This document shows, one piece after another, positions 11,785-23,600 of a stretch of DNA of 50,375 nt. How positions within the stretch are numbered: position 1 is the stretch's first letter; the number at the start of each line of letters is the position of its first letter. The notes below the pieces were generated by a model that saw nothing but the letters and a program-made list of their open reading frames with translations, did no database searches and was not told the origin of the DNA. This DNA is from Acanthaster planci (taxonomy: Eukaryota; Echinodermata; Asteroidea; Valvatida; Acanthasteridae): assembly GCF_001949145.1 (NCBI RefSeq), contig NW_019091620.1, positions 444,131 to 494,505 on the forward strand. Reading direction: 5' to 3'. Position numbers and translations under genes: made by a program.

Positions 11785-12028
11785 TACACCAAAGCCACAA
11801 TTCTAGAGATTCTACGTTTAGAAAATGTTGTCCCATGCACTAGGAGCACCTCACCCTACCTCCCGTGATACTCTCCTCGTAAGCTACATTACACTGCATT
11901 CAGTTACAAGAGCGCTCGGATTTGATCCCAAGGTATGGCGAGATCCAGGGATATCTAACCCGGAGAGGTTCTTGGACAGGTCTGGGCAACTGGTCAAGCG
12001 AGATGAGATGATACCCTTCTCCACAGGT
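11785..12028 (+). pseudogene. Cytochrome P450 fragment (clan 2 type), frameshifted
   Basis: The stretch reads TILEILRLENVVP, which contains the K-helix ExxR motif (E-I-L-R). After a shift of one base around 11835 it continues PTSRDT, then DPKVW, NPERFLD (the PERF motif, 11957-11971), GQLVKRDEM and IPFSTG (12011-12028). This is the order of a microsomal P450 from the K helix to just before the haem loop. The FxxGxRxCxG haem-binding loop does not follow. The segment between SRDT and DPKVW is shorter than in the family and the frame is broken. It is a relic, or at most one damaged exon. The C-terminal cut at PFSTG coincides with a common intron position in CYP2-type genes. Confidence 0.75.
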
Positions 12029-12109
12029 TCGCTCAAGATCACGGAAACTGGAAGGGGGATGAACGTAGACAGTGGGCGTATGACTGTGTATTGGGATCAC
12101 GAGGAAACG

Positions 12110-12560
12110 ATATAGGCCGGTTCACACTTCAGGCCTCCTTGCTCTATGCTCCAGGCGAGTGCGAAAACGAGGTAAATTTGAAGTCAAGAAAAATTTGCAG
12201 CAAAATTTCGCCCGAGTTGAAATGTGTTCAACTTCTGCGAATTCGCAACGCGAATATTTGATCATGACGTCAGAGTTTCAAATTCGTGTTTGCGCTGAGT
12301 ACAAACCAACCTTGATGCGAGTGTATGCTGGAATGATCATTTTATTGCAGAACTTTGGCACGTGCGACAGTGACATTCACTGTGATAATGGGGGCACGTA
12401 TTGTGAGGTTGATGTCACTGGCGGCTCTCGTGCTGTTGGCAGTAATGAAACTTAAAAAGGCGATGGTAGTGGGTGCTGTGATGGTACACACAAAAAAACC
12501 CTGCATTGTTTATGCTTTCAAGGGGTCTTCCAACCTTCAAACCCCTCTTCGCCCTGGATG
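12110..12560 (+). mobile_element. Possible 5' part of a PIF/Harbinger-like DNA transposon
   Basis: Begins GGCCGGTTCACACTTCAGGCC. It continues with GCGAATTTCGC/AATTCGCAACGCGAAT-type words, TGACGTCA-like sequence and a short frame with SLAALVLLAVMKLKK. This resembles the leaders of some Harbinger-type elements as I remember them. No opposite inverted end was found nearby, so the assignment is weak. Confidence 0.25.
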
Positions 12561-12599
12561 AGTTGCAACTATAGCAAGAATATTAAGCACGCTGATGAT

Positions 12600-15230
12600 G
12601 GATACTTTTCATTTTGATTTTATTACAGGTCATCACAGATGCATAGAAAAACAGATGTCGAAGACTGAGCTCTTCGTTTTCTTCATGTATTGAAATCGGA
12701 GGATTTGGGACTGTTCGGGATAGCTATACGTGTAACTGCAGTGTTTTGCATAAGCCGAAATCAACTAGCAGTACAAAGAACGGGCGATACAAGCTAGCTT
12801 GAATTGGTTACAACAAGCTTCCAATGAACGTAATATTATCCCGTTCTGCAATTGTTTACAAAATGGTGTTTGCGATGAATAGCGCCCTCGATGACTGAAT
12901 GAACAGATTTAAAACGATCACTAGGAAAATGCCAAAACTTGACTATATATTCGTAATGTTCTTGATAAAAACAAAACAAATTATTGGTAAATCCTGCCCT
13001 GTCTTTTTTGAGGATGGATCGGGCAGTGGTGTGGTTTTTATAAACATCTTTCAAAATAATACTTGTAGTAAATAATATACAGTTCCCTAAATATAATGTT
13101 TAAACTGGAAGTTAAAGCGTGCAGTTAGTTCCCATTTTTAATACTTTACATCGTGAACTGAGATACAACACGTTTTATTAATTTTTTTCAGTAAAAAAAA
13201 TGAATACAACCTGGGCAGTACAAGATATCGCATTGAGGTTAAACACAATACAAATGATGTTAAATTTGGGAAAAACTGACTGTAAATAAAGATTGTATTA
13301 CATCCTGTTTTTACAAATCCGATTGAGATCTAAATAAAATGTCTAATCATAGGTTGATAAACGGTCCTTCACAAATGTAATTCTCCCATTTACCCTGAAA
13401 ACATCAATACAAAAACTTTTTTTAAATGAACGTATTAGACCTAACTATGATCAATTTGATGGCAGTGTTTTATATTTATTCAGACTGAGTATATACGCAT
13501 AGTTATGAGAAATATTTATGAAAAGCACAAGACGACAAGCATAAACATATAAAATAACATTTTCAAGCCAAAAGGGCATTCAAGATACACATTTTATAAT
13601 TTTTCTGGATGTGTTTGTGAGAAATAAGGTGAACACGTTTAATCATTATGGTTTTTATCGAAAAACCTCTTACAATAGGGCATTCTCAAGCGAGAAGAGA
13701 TGATTGTAACGACGTGACCTGACATATAATTACTTAAAGGCAAAATAGAATGTCTGAGCCTGTTTGATATATAAAGGGACCATAAAGGTGCCTGTTCGAC
13801 AAGCACTCGTGCATAGTGAAGGAAAGTGTCAGAATATGCCTGTTTAACACAGTAGTTTATAAGGTTGTAAATTAACTACCCTCACTTCACAATATATACG
13901 TATATATGTCTATATATATATATATATCTACTAAAAATGAGGTAGTTAATATTCAACGGAGTTTCTTCTATTACTGAATTTGCCTTTGTGCCCAAATAAT
14001 CACATAACTACAATATATAAGCGGTTATGTGCGTTGCCTGGTGTATTATATCCTTAGTAGGTTATTATAGAGGAGTCTGTCACTCTTGATAAGTGACTGC
14101 TTATTACCTTGTTACTGTTTTAATTGAACAGCATCCCCCAAATAGCGAACCATCGTGTGACATTTCAAAGACATTATAAACTGAACTATTATGTTACTCA
14201 TATCTATTCTCTATAAATAATAATATGAACTTTGTCTGAGTTTTACAAAGGAGGGTACACTGACTCTGAAATTTAAAAACTTCAATGAAGAATAAATCTT
14301 TCTAAAAAGGAGGAATAGTTGCAAGAATGTTATCTTGCATCTTCCTGTCGTTTCCATTAAGTACATGTATCACTGTGATAGATCAGTTATCTGTTTATAA
14401 TACAAGTTACACACTGTACAATCATTTTATTTTTGCAACATTAAGGCAAGGGCAAAATGAAAGTTGAGTTTGTACAGTATTTACAACACAGGAAAAAGAT
14501 AACCACTCTTAAGCTTTTGATATAACCTTGTCAGTATAAAACAACTTTGTACACTGTATAAAAGTAAAAAGGGACTTTTAACTTCAATAAAATGCTATAC
14601 ATAATACACGTGATTCCCCAAGACAACTTCTTTTTCCATGCCTACACTGGTCTGATGGCAGGGAAGATGACGCAGGGTTTGCAAACGGTTTATCGATATT
14701 TATAAAATAAGTGATGTATATGTACAAAAATGAACGTATTTGTCTTGTGGGCACGCAAGAGATCCAAAAGCATTAAAGACAGCATAGTGGTCCTGTACAG
14801 AGGTAAGTGACCTCCGAGTCCCATACTTTGTTTTGATAAAGCATGCATATTGTCATTCGCCCCCAAATGGCCGTGATGTTTGAACGTACAGTAAACTTCT
14901 GAGGGTAGGATACTGTTGTATGTCTCTTTCAGCACAGCTACTACAGTCAATAAGTTCTACCAGCTGTATAGTATGTGTATTTACGTTCACCCCCACCCCC
15001 ATAAAATGAGACTACTCGTATTGTGATGACATAGGCCTATATGATGGAAAATTTGTAATTCAATGGTTGTGGATATCCCAAAGTCCAGGAGTATTTTCTT
15101 TAAATAAATATAACTCATGCTGGGATGTAATCAATTAAGATACTGAGCACACTCCAATTAGAATGTATTAGCCTTTGATGATACTTGCAGTGTTCCGGCA
15201 AGTTCATATTGCTGTATATTTAATACGGCG
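12600..15230. other. No gene recognised
   Basis: AT-rich, possibly the 3' flank of the minus-strand Cys-domain gene. It contains a TA-rich microsatellite at 13890-13929 and nothing else that I can assign. Confidence 0.5.
13890..13929 (+). repeat. TA-rich microsatellite
   Basis: ATATATACGTATATATG followed by a run of TA dinucleotides. Confidence 0.9.
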
Positions 15231-15234
15231 CCCT

Positions 15235-15491
15235 CTATTTGCCGTACTTGGCGCATATTTTGACTCGTCGGTGTTGCTTGGCTAGGAACTTGACGGCTCT
15301 CTGAATATGCGACAAGTTCGGGTCACTGCACCGCCTTGTGCTCTTGTGTACGCAGTGTCTGTACTTGACCAGACTGTGGCAAGGGTCTTCTCCTTGTGCT
15401 TGTAGTGCGGCAATAAACACGTTATTGCATGGCTTCATAGTTGACACAATGCAGTTCTGTCTCCTTGATCTTGACTTAAAACGCTTGAATT
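15235..15491 (-). CDS. Paralogous six-cysteine terminal exon (alternative last exon or duplicated gene remnant)
   Basis: The acceptor is TTTCCCACAATAG at 15492 and onward, and the exon ends at TAG (15237-15235). Its 257 bp begin with two bases, so it can be spliced directly from the EF-hand exon, exactly as exon 3 can. The product has 84 residues: a basic lead (FKRFKSRSRRQ), then NCIVSTMKPC, FIAAL, PCHSLVKYRHC, STRRC and KICAKYGK at the end. Cysteine spacing is C-x7-C-x15-C-x8-C-x7-C-x24-C, against C-x7-C-x19-C-x8-C-x7-C-x29-C in exons 3 and 4. The intron that splits C-x8-C in exons 3/4 is absent here. I see no second EF-hand exon between it and 16705, so an alternative 3' exon of the same gene is the simplest reading. 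Confidence 0.55.
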
Positions 15492-15823
15492 CTATTGTGG
15501 GAAATATAATGATTTCATAAAAATTCAATATCATAAAAATTATGCTCATGTGTTGGATAAGCAGGATGAATGGCATGTAGGATGTGAATTATATTCTGTG
15601 TATTCAAATATGCAGTAAGACTAAAAGACCTCCGGTTTATGGTCAGCCCGAGTTTTTATTTGGTATAATAAGATGTAAAAAAAACTGTAAAACTTGCTTG
15701 GTCGACTAGAATCCTGCTACTGTGTAATGTTAACGTGTTTCAGAAGGGGGAAAATGTACAGTAAAGGAGCCCCTCCAGGCCCCCATAGGGCCTACATTTA
15801 GTCGGTCACTTTCCTTTTTTCAG

Positions 15824-16324
15824 GTGACGTCATTATATCAAACATTTATATCTGGGAACCAGACAAACCAGGTGGTCTTATGCCCTGTGTACATCTACAA
15901 GCTGAAAACGCTTTTAAATAGTACGGTCAATGGCGTTGGGGCAGTCTACCAGCGGTGGTACATACGCACATTGGTGATGGACTTGCGCGTTATACATGTA
16001 CATACATGTACATCATTTTTAGGGGAAAAAAGTGAGGGCAAAAAAAGGTTCGTGGCCGCACCACTTTTCGAGCCGACCCCTGACCAGAGACTGGAGGTGT
16101 TTTTGCTTAATGGAGAGATTATGATGCTTTACTTTATCTTTCTCCACAGTCTGAAATCACAAACATTGCTGGGTAAGTGGATTTTTATTCAAGTGTTATC
16201 ATTTGATTTGAGCTGTTACTTCACACATCAAGTGTTCAGCCTCAAACAGCCGGTGCTGAATCTGCACCATCCTCCCTCGACTTTTTTTTCGATATTGCTA
16301 AAGTCCTTTTGTCTCAGAAGCTGA
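15824..16324 (+). other. Unassigned 166-codon open frame opposite the Cys-domain gene
   Basis: This is one of the longest uninterrupted frames in the window, lying between the two minus-strand Cys-domain exons. It contains no domain that I recognise, no signal peptide at its start, and a run of tacatgtacat palindromes (near 15996-16012) typical of non-coding DNA here. It may be open by chance. Confidence 0.1.
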
Positions 16325-16704
16325 GCCTTTAGGATTTTTAGAGTAACTCTTAGCGGTCTTTTTTTACACCAATTTTGTGAAAATCGAACATATTATTGTT
16401 GCGCAGCACCCATTTTTCCCGAAACAGGTCAGCCAAAAATACGTATTTTTTTCAAACTGTGGTGCTCAACGTACGCAGGCTGGCACGCGTGTAGCCTTGA
16501 ACTTTAAATGGCCCTAATAGCAAAACCAATTTACGTTTGTAATGATAAGGAGTGCCATGTATGCCAATTTTAAAAAAAATTGAGCGTGACACAGGTGAGC
16601 TCTAAGGACATGCGGAACCATTCCCCCCGTGAGAGAGGCCAAAATAACCGGGCTCTTTGAGGGTCAAGGATACTAGACATTGGAATGATTAAGCACTGAA
16701 TATT

Positions 16705-16962
16705 TCAAACCATACCCCTTTTTATTGATCTGACTTGTCTGACGCCTCTGGGTTCTGACACTGATCTTGACGATGCCGGCGTGTTACTGATGAAGGCTGT
16801 CACTGATGGCCTTACCCTGGGTGACATGTCTTGGCAAAGTGCCCTCTTGAAGCGTCGCAGAAGCCCATCTACTTGTTCATTTAATACTTCTTCTTCCTCA
16901 CGATCTTTCTGGGACACCATGGTGCATGTTGCCCTCTCACTTCTGATGCAGTCTCTGTAGAT
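16705..16962 (-). CDS. Exon 4: second half of six-cysteine domain, basic tail and stop
   Basis: The acceptor is TTTTTGTTTCATCAAG at 16963 and onward. The 85 codons begin IYRDCIRSERATC and end with TGA at 16707-16705. YR-x-C-x7-C matches the same segment of the paralogous exon at 15.2-15.5 kb. An acidic run (REEEEVLNEQV) leads into LLRRFKRALC, which supplies the sixth conserved cysteine, followed by a Ser/Arg/Pro-rich basic tail. No clear AATAAA is visible soon after the stop. Confidence 0.55.
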   Translation of the reverse strand: MYRDCIRSERATCTMVSQKDREEEEVLNEQVDGLLRRFKRALCQDMSPRVRPSVTAFISNTPASSRSVSEPRGVRQVRSIKRGMV

Positions 16963-19900
16963 CTTGATGAAACAAAAATTGTTACAGGAGTGAAGTGATG
17001 TCACACTCATGAAGTGATATTTTCCTATCTGACTATTGGAAATACAGTAGACATTGCAATGCATTGAATAAAATATGCCGGCCTCTGAAGAAATCGATAT
17101 TCTTATATAAAGCTACTCTCCGAACTTATTGGATTGGATTCGCTACCTGCTTCTAAAACGAAATGTATATTTCGATTCTGATATGGCTTAGCATATATAA
17201 ATTATTTGTAAACTGGCTCGGTAAGGGTTCTTTAAAGAATCATACTTGCCCTTGGTCCAAACATGATCAGGTGTGATAAGCAAGTAGTTCCTGTTACTAA
17301 TGATGTTCGAGATCAATAATTGTTTTTATGATTAGAACCTTCAAAATAACAAGGAAAACTCATGCCCAAAACCAGAACATGTAGTTCAAAACAAATATCA
17401 ATATTGTGGTGAACGGTTCTACAATACTCACTGGCAAACAATGGCACATGACATCTCCTTGCTTGTTGCCCCATTTCCGAACTGCATCGATAAACTCACT
17501 GCTGCAGGTTCTCATAATTGAAGCAATACAATTTCCTGGAATGTGGGTTAATCGGAAATATTTAATGACAAATGTCGGTTTAACTTATCGGAGGAAATAG
17601 ATGCATCAGAAGCCATAATATGCAGTGATGCCATGTCCCTTTTAAGTGCAACCGAACTACATGAAGTATGTGGACTATTAAGATTAATCAAACTACGCAA
17701 GAATCCGTGAAACTCAAGCTGATGGACTAGGCGTATCAGGAGAAACAGGGAACCGCCTTAATCTGCTCACAAAGTGTCCTGATTTAATTGCAGAGTCAGA
17801 TCTTTTCGCGGTACGACTGACAAATAATTAGTTTGCGTCGTATGTATGGAAATGGTTACTTCAGACAGCCTGCATAGCAACAGTGTATCGTTCACCCCGA
17901 GTCCTTTCATAGGTTCTTTTAAAAGTCCAGTTATAATTCTTTTTACAAGTCAAGTCGTAACTTTAGAAACAGTAAAAACAGCAACATAACTTTTTCATTC
18001 TTTGGTTTTTCAAAGGTCTTTTCATTTCGAATCATGTAACTTGACTTAGACTGGATGACCTGTGATGGACCTGAAGGGACTTGTGACGGATTCGACTACA
18101 ACAACAGTCCCAAACACGATACTTGAATTTTAACATTTTACATGTATAAAACTGCAGATATACTATTCAGGGATACTAGTAAAACGGGGGATCGGGAAAT
18201 CCTTACATACGTCTCGAATAATTTAGTAACATGTTCCGTTTTATGGTATCTCGTTAAGTGCTCTTCTCGGAGTCAGATCTGTGCATTTTTGTTATTCCTT
18301 TTGCAACTGAGCACTATACATTTCTCTCAATCTTTGTAAGCTGTTCCTTCGCTTTAAAAAGGCCAGGATGTGGCAGGATGTCTTAATGCTTTCTCATTGG
18401 CCGGTTCTGCCTGGCCAGAAGCGGAACGTGACACGCCCACCTTATTCTCAACAAAACACGGTCGTAACGCATCGCTACCTCTCACAATGGTATCCTGTAA
18501 TTCCCACAGTTCTTAGTTGATGGGGGGTCTTACTGCCAGATGAATGACGAGAAAGATGCCACATGTGAACGCTTGCAAATCGATATGCGCCTTGACCGCA
18601 TAGGAAATTGTCGATTCGCCCAAACGACCAAGAACAATTCGAATTTGCTGTCTGGCTGGTCATAAGAAGGTCACGTATTAACGGTTGACTGAAACCCATA
18701 CACGTAATGCTTATTAACAACGCGCACAGGTTTGGGTATGGTGCCTAGTCGTAAGAGTTGAACATAACTATTCCAGAACCGGGAATGTCATTTCCATCAC
18801 GCAATTAGTTAACCTACCACACACAACTAAAACAGCAGGTAATAAGCGAATATGGGTCGATAAAATTCGTCCAAACGGAAGAAAGGATATCAGGCGAGCC
18901 TAAAGAGTCTGAGCCTGGGTACCACGCCACATGATTCAGATGGCAGAGTCATGACAAAACAAATGCATCTTTTTGACAGTCCTCTTCCAAACATGAGTAG
19001 ACTATCAAGTATCAGTAACACAATTCATAGATGGTGGCTGGTGAAGTATTTGAATGAGCTGGTGGTCCACTGTGATGAATAGACCGAAATCCGACCTCAC
19101 ATGTCGCTTTGCACTCTTTGCCATGATACTAAACAAAATAACCCTTCAAGGTGAGCCAAACATCTCGGGGTTTTCTCTAACTCTGACTTCTCACTCCTTG
19201 TACAAATGAGTATTTTCAAGCCCCTCTTTAAGATATTTGGTGGGTGTTTGGGGCCAGTGTCTGAGAGGACTGCTGACAAGAATAATTATTTCAGCCAGTA
19301 TTTCAACGAAACACTGTCAGTGGGAGGCGCCCTCGATTTATCAGAGGCAGAGCTGTGTAAAGAGTGGCTCCAACTTCAGACTTAATAAAATAAATAAATC
19401 AGTGCATCTGGACAGTGCGACTAAGTAGCTATTTTCTCTCACATTTTTGAAGTTACACAAATACCTTCTTTGCCACAAATTTAAACAATTTAACTAGCTT
19501 AGCTGTATTATTACCCCCGTAGTCCTCTTTTTCAATGTGACACTGTCTGTGCTAACTTTTTTAATTTGACCACTGCTGCTAGAACATGTATAGGCTCCTT
19601 TATTGGTGGCTGAGAAAGTGGTGATAAAATGTAGGGAAAATACCACAATTTTCTGATAAAATATTGACTCTTACCTTGAGGCTTGGGATCATCATGCTGA
19701 ACTCGTGAGGTGAATTCACTCAGTGAAATTCTCCCGTCTTTATCCCAATCAAAGTTGTCGAAGATAAGTTTAGATTTGATATCTGTCATGCCCGGGTTTG
19801 CCTTTCGGTACTCTTTCTGTGTAATAAATCCATTTCCATTCTTGTCATTTAATGCAAACACCTCCGCAGGAAGAAGGGGCAAGTAGCTGACAAACAAAAC

Positions 19901-20685
19901 AAAAGTTAAGTTGTTAAATTTAAATAGTGAGAGATATGAAATGATACAAACACATCGATTTTCTGTTTACTGTGACAGTCGCGATTAAGGAATTTTTTGG
20001 GGGGGGGGCTGCAATACTGCCTGAACACTGTTTTGATATAAATAACCGCAGTGAAATTTACCTGTGAAGATGGTGGCTCAGATCAAAATTTTCCCCCAAA
20101 ACGCTACAAATACTGTCAAGGTGCATTGGATTTAAAGGAAAGTATATGCATGCCCTAAATAAAGACGGCACTGGCAAGATGGTCACTGATTATCCTTCTG
20201 ATTCAGCTAAGTGTTACGGACTCCTCTTACTTTTCACTCGTCTTGACCGCCCTTTGGAAAGGAGAAAGGCGCTGGGAAGGGCAGAAGCCCGTTCCCAGAA
20301 GTTTATGAAGTATGACACAACTAATGAAATGCGAAGTATTTTAATAAATAACCTTTAATAACCCTTCATTAATCCTTTAAAGGGTTACTTGATATCCTAA
20401 TCAATACATGTACATCAATGCAGCCCAAACATAAGTATCGACTTGTGTTAAACTCTATCCAGTGATTACTGGGGGCGGATGACGTTATGCATTGTGAAAT
20501 TACTGTCGTCCAAGCGCCCTGTGAGGGTGAACTCTTATTTAACTAAAACGATCGAAAACTGCCACTCACTCTGCACTACTTTGGTAGTCTGAGGAACTCG
20601 AAGAGTAATCTTCATCTACGGGAATAGAACTGGCACAAACGGGGAAAAGACAAATAAGGCAAGTGATCGCTGTAGCATGCATCAT
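16705..20685 (-). CDS. Secreted EF-hand / six-cysteine protein (four-exon gene model)
   Basis: Coding exons in order are 20685-20570, 19886-19675, 17535-17432 and 16962-16705. Intron phases agree at every junction (2, 1, 0), and together they encode 229 residues plus a stop. Residues 1-20 form a signal peptide (MMHATAITCLICLFPVCASS), followed by an acidic, serine-rich linker. Two canonical EF-hand loops then follow (DKNGNGFITQKE and DWDKDGRISLSE, with acidic or Asn residues at loop positions 1, 3 and 5 and Glu at 12), so calcium binding is expected. The rest is a domain with C-x7-C-x19-C-x8-C-x7-C spacing plus a later cysteine, an EEEE-containing helix and a basic Arg/Ser-rich tail. The route should be secretory, with three possible disulfides. 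EF-hands and signal peptide are read directly. That all four exons form one transcript is inferred from phase and order. I cannot name the family; calumenin-like and shell or skeletal matrix EF-hand proteins are only loose comparisons. Confidence 0.6.
17432..17535 (-). CDS. Exon 3: first half of six-cysteine domain
   Basis: The acceptor is CCCACATTCCAG and the donor is GTGAGT. The 104 bp carry two bases completing the codon begun by the EF-hand exon, then 34 codons in phase 0. The product starts NCIASIMRTC, continues through FIDAVRKW and ends MCHCLP. The NCI-x-S-x-M-x-x-C-x3-F-I-x-A pattern recurs in the separate exon at 15235-15491, which is the best evidence that this short open stretch is coding. 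No named domain is recognised. Confidence 0.6.
19675..19886 (-). CDS. Exon 2: paired EF-hand exon
   Basis: The acceptor is a T-rich tract ending GTCAG at 19887 and the donor is GTAAGA starting at 19674. The 212 bp carry one leading base, 70 codons and one trailing base. Loop 1 (DKNGNGFITQKE) and loop 2 (DWDKDGRISLSE) are both intact calcium-binding loops. They are 24 residues apart end to end, a normal EF-hand pair. The exon ends with a Pro/Lys-rich stretch (HDDPKPQ). The intact ligands and good splice sites argue against a pseudogene. This is the most secure coding call in the window. Confidence 0.85.
20570..20685 (-). CDS. Exon 1: signal peptide and acidic linker
   Basis: The first ATG (20685-20683) is followed at once by a second. 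The next residues are hydrophobic (ITCLICLFPVCA), then a likely cleavage near CAS-S and an acidic/serine stretch (VDEDYSSSSSDYQSSA). The in-frame stop straight after the exon is removed by a strong GTGAGT donor at 20569. The exon holds 38 codons plus two bases (GA), which the next exon completes to GAC (Asp). An alternative start farther upstream is open in frame, but it would bury the signal peptide, so I prefer the inner ATG. Confidence 0.6.
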
Positions 20686-20699
20686 GACGGGGATCTGTA

Positions 20700-23600
20700 A
20701 CCGAACCAAAGAATCAAGAATACTGATCAAATGGTTGTATTTGCAATGTAAAAACAAAATCAATATATACATCCATTCTTGGATTTTGTGGCCAAAATCT
20801 CCATCCTGTCTGCATGATTTAGCCTGGAGAGCTTATGCATAATAGACAAGCCGAAGCTATCAACCTGCGCTCGCTCCACTGACATTGAAGCTTCGAATCC
20901 AGTCAAGTAAACACCTGTAAATGCAGTATGCAAAATGACACGATAATCTTCGCGGGTAACTTTGTTGAATTAATCAAAAAATAATTTAGAGCTGAGCAAA
21001 TTATAAACCCAAATATTACATTACATACTTTGTACCTGTATATATGTGAAAGATGTTAACTTACGTTTAAAAACAAGTCTACTTTGTTAAGCAAGACTTG
21101 TCACACTTTTCAAAATTTCAAATTTCGGGGATACCTTTACACATTGCTGTGTCTCTATATTACTTCGTTCTGCTTTGAAATCAACACATGAAAATACATT
21201 TTTTTAATAAAATAGAAGATTGCTTCACTTGTAGACAACTGCATTGTATTATACCTGATCTCACCCAAAGTTTCGGATATCAAATGCTTATTGTGTTGAG
21301 TGACTGATAGTTCCCTCGGCATCGTGTTAAAAATTAAAATGAAATATGGTAATTAACAGCTAACAAGTTGGAGTATTCATTTCTTTTGATCGGAATTCGG
21401 AAAATATCATCGAAAAATTATTGGCAACTGAGATTTAACCAATCCCTTTTAGTATGTCCTTTCACACACGATTAACATCAGCCTACAAACAAAATTCTCC
21501 CTTTATTAGACAGTTGGTACAAGCGTTAATTAAATTAGAGCAAACACATCAAAACAAGGCTAGTTAACTGTCATAAGTCGCACTTACGCTTTACACGAAG
21601 TAGCAAGCCAAGGCAATATAAATCTTCTGATTCCAAAGGGAAAGCAGCAACAAGTAAGTATTCGAGCTGTATCTCAGTTAAACTCTCGAAACAAAAATGC
21701 GTGGTGTGTAGTACCGTGAACGTCACTGACACATTATCCGATTGAGGTGTCTGCACCAGCTGTCAAATTTATTGATAGTATCCCGTCTATATCCTCTTCT
21801 GGCCCGTCAAAGCTCAGTGTTTCACTCCATGTACTAATTTTACAACTCTATTTTGACAGGAATAGGCCTATATACGGGACCTTCCCGCTGCATGCAGTTG
21901 ACGGCTATGTTTCGTGTGTGACTTCGTTTGACGGGAGGTAAACAGCGGGTCACTGTAGTCCCGCCCACCAGCAGGAGTCGAATAAATGGAAGAAAAATGA
22001 CAACAGCTAAATCGGTTAATAGAGATCTTTGGTCCATGTTGATTGATTGACAACGCAGAGCTATGCGCATGCGCATTTATACCTGGGTAAACGGCATGGT
22101 GACTGTAGTAACCGTTACGCACAACGCACAGGGGATTCAACACGTGGGTAGGATGACATACAGCGGCACTGACTTGGGCAGATAAACAATAAGAGCAGTG
22201 CAACCATCCGTTACAATCTCTGATTGAACCCTTCAAGCGCAACCAACAAGCTCACCTTCACTTTTTTCAACCAACTTCGATTTTAGGCCTCAGCAAAAGA
22301 AATAACAATGGTTGCGTTAGATACGATCGCTATGGTGACTCAACTAGCAACAGTAGTTAGAATCAGGATCGCCAAAAATACTGGGAAATGACGTGCTGTA
22401 TTGTAAAATATTGTACAAATTGAGCGGGAGGATTACAGAAAATGGCACCTCTGTTTAATATGTTCCGGGGAAGAAGTGAGCATGAAGTGGTTTTGTTTTT
22501 ATTGTTAATCCAACGTTGAATCGTTTTTCGGCGCAACTGTCAGTAAAGAGGAATTTTACGCATTGAATCTGAACGCGTTTTACAACATAACGAATGCAAA
22601 TGAATGTACATGTTTCCAACATTTTACTGCGGAAATACTGACAGATATTTTGATGCAAGGTAAACTCGGTTAATAATATACACACATTGACCCCCAGCCG
22701 TAAGGTTTTTATTTATCTTAGTCAATACAACAATTACTACGGAACATTCAAAATCATTGTTAAATGCGGAATCCGAGGTCTATTTTGCACATGAAATCCA
22801 ACACAGGGCACATGTTGCACCATCAACCACAGTCAGCTGTCCTTCCTTCAAACTGCTTGCAAAGTTAACATCGCCGGGTGTGTATGTTGAAGTCCAGTCA
22901 AGCTGAACTGGGATCGCTTCAACACTCGAGAAAAGTCTATGCCTACGTTAACACAATAATAGTGAAATAATACTAGCAGAAAAATAACAGCGGTCGTCAA
23001 CAAGTCGACTGACTCAGCCACAATAACAGAGCAAAGTTTGATCAGGACACCTGCTCTTTTTATACGTGTACTATAAACGGACTGAACTGCCAAACAAATG
23101 ATCCAACTATTGTACACTCACACAAGGGATAGACACGCAGTTATAAAAGTGAAGCTTGACAAATTGAACCCAATACGGCATGTTCTTGTGTATTCTGAGT
23201 ATATGTAACGACGTTTGAACGTCCCTAAAGACAAAATTAAACTTTAAAATGGAATTTTTAAAAAAGATTATCACTCCTTGAGTCATCGGAATGCACGAAA
23301 CCCACGTATTCAGAGCGAAATTCAGATGAAATTTCTCGAAATTAGGGTAAAGTACACTAGCCCCTAAAACATCTTAAAATCATTCTTTACGACGAATGAA
23401 GAACGACGTAACAGTTAAGTTTCTCAAGACTGCAACTTTCTGATTCATTTCCGTCATTCATCAGTTGCATGCATTATTTTATACTGAAGGCAGACAATTA
23501 GTATTTATCTTGACTCTACGATGTGACGCGGGTGGTGTTCTAATGCGATTCTGCCATCCTTGGTAATATTTGCACACCTGGTACACTCGAGATACACGAG

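Noticed and set aside
18475-18720. Possible extra minus-strand exon between the EF-hand exon and exon 3
   Set aside because: Open for 81 codons with a few Cys/Trp, but no acceptor/donor pair keeps the phase, and exons 2 and 3 already join in phase without it.
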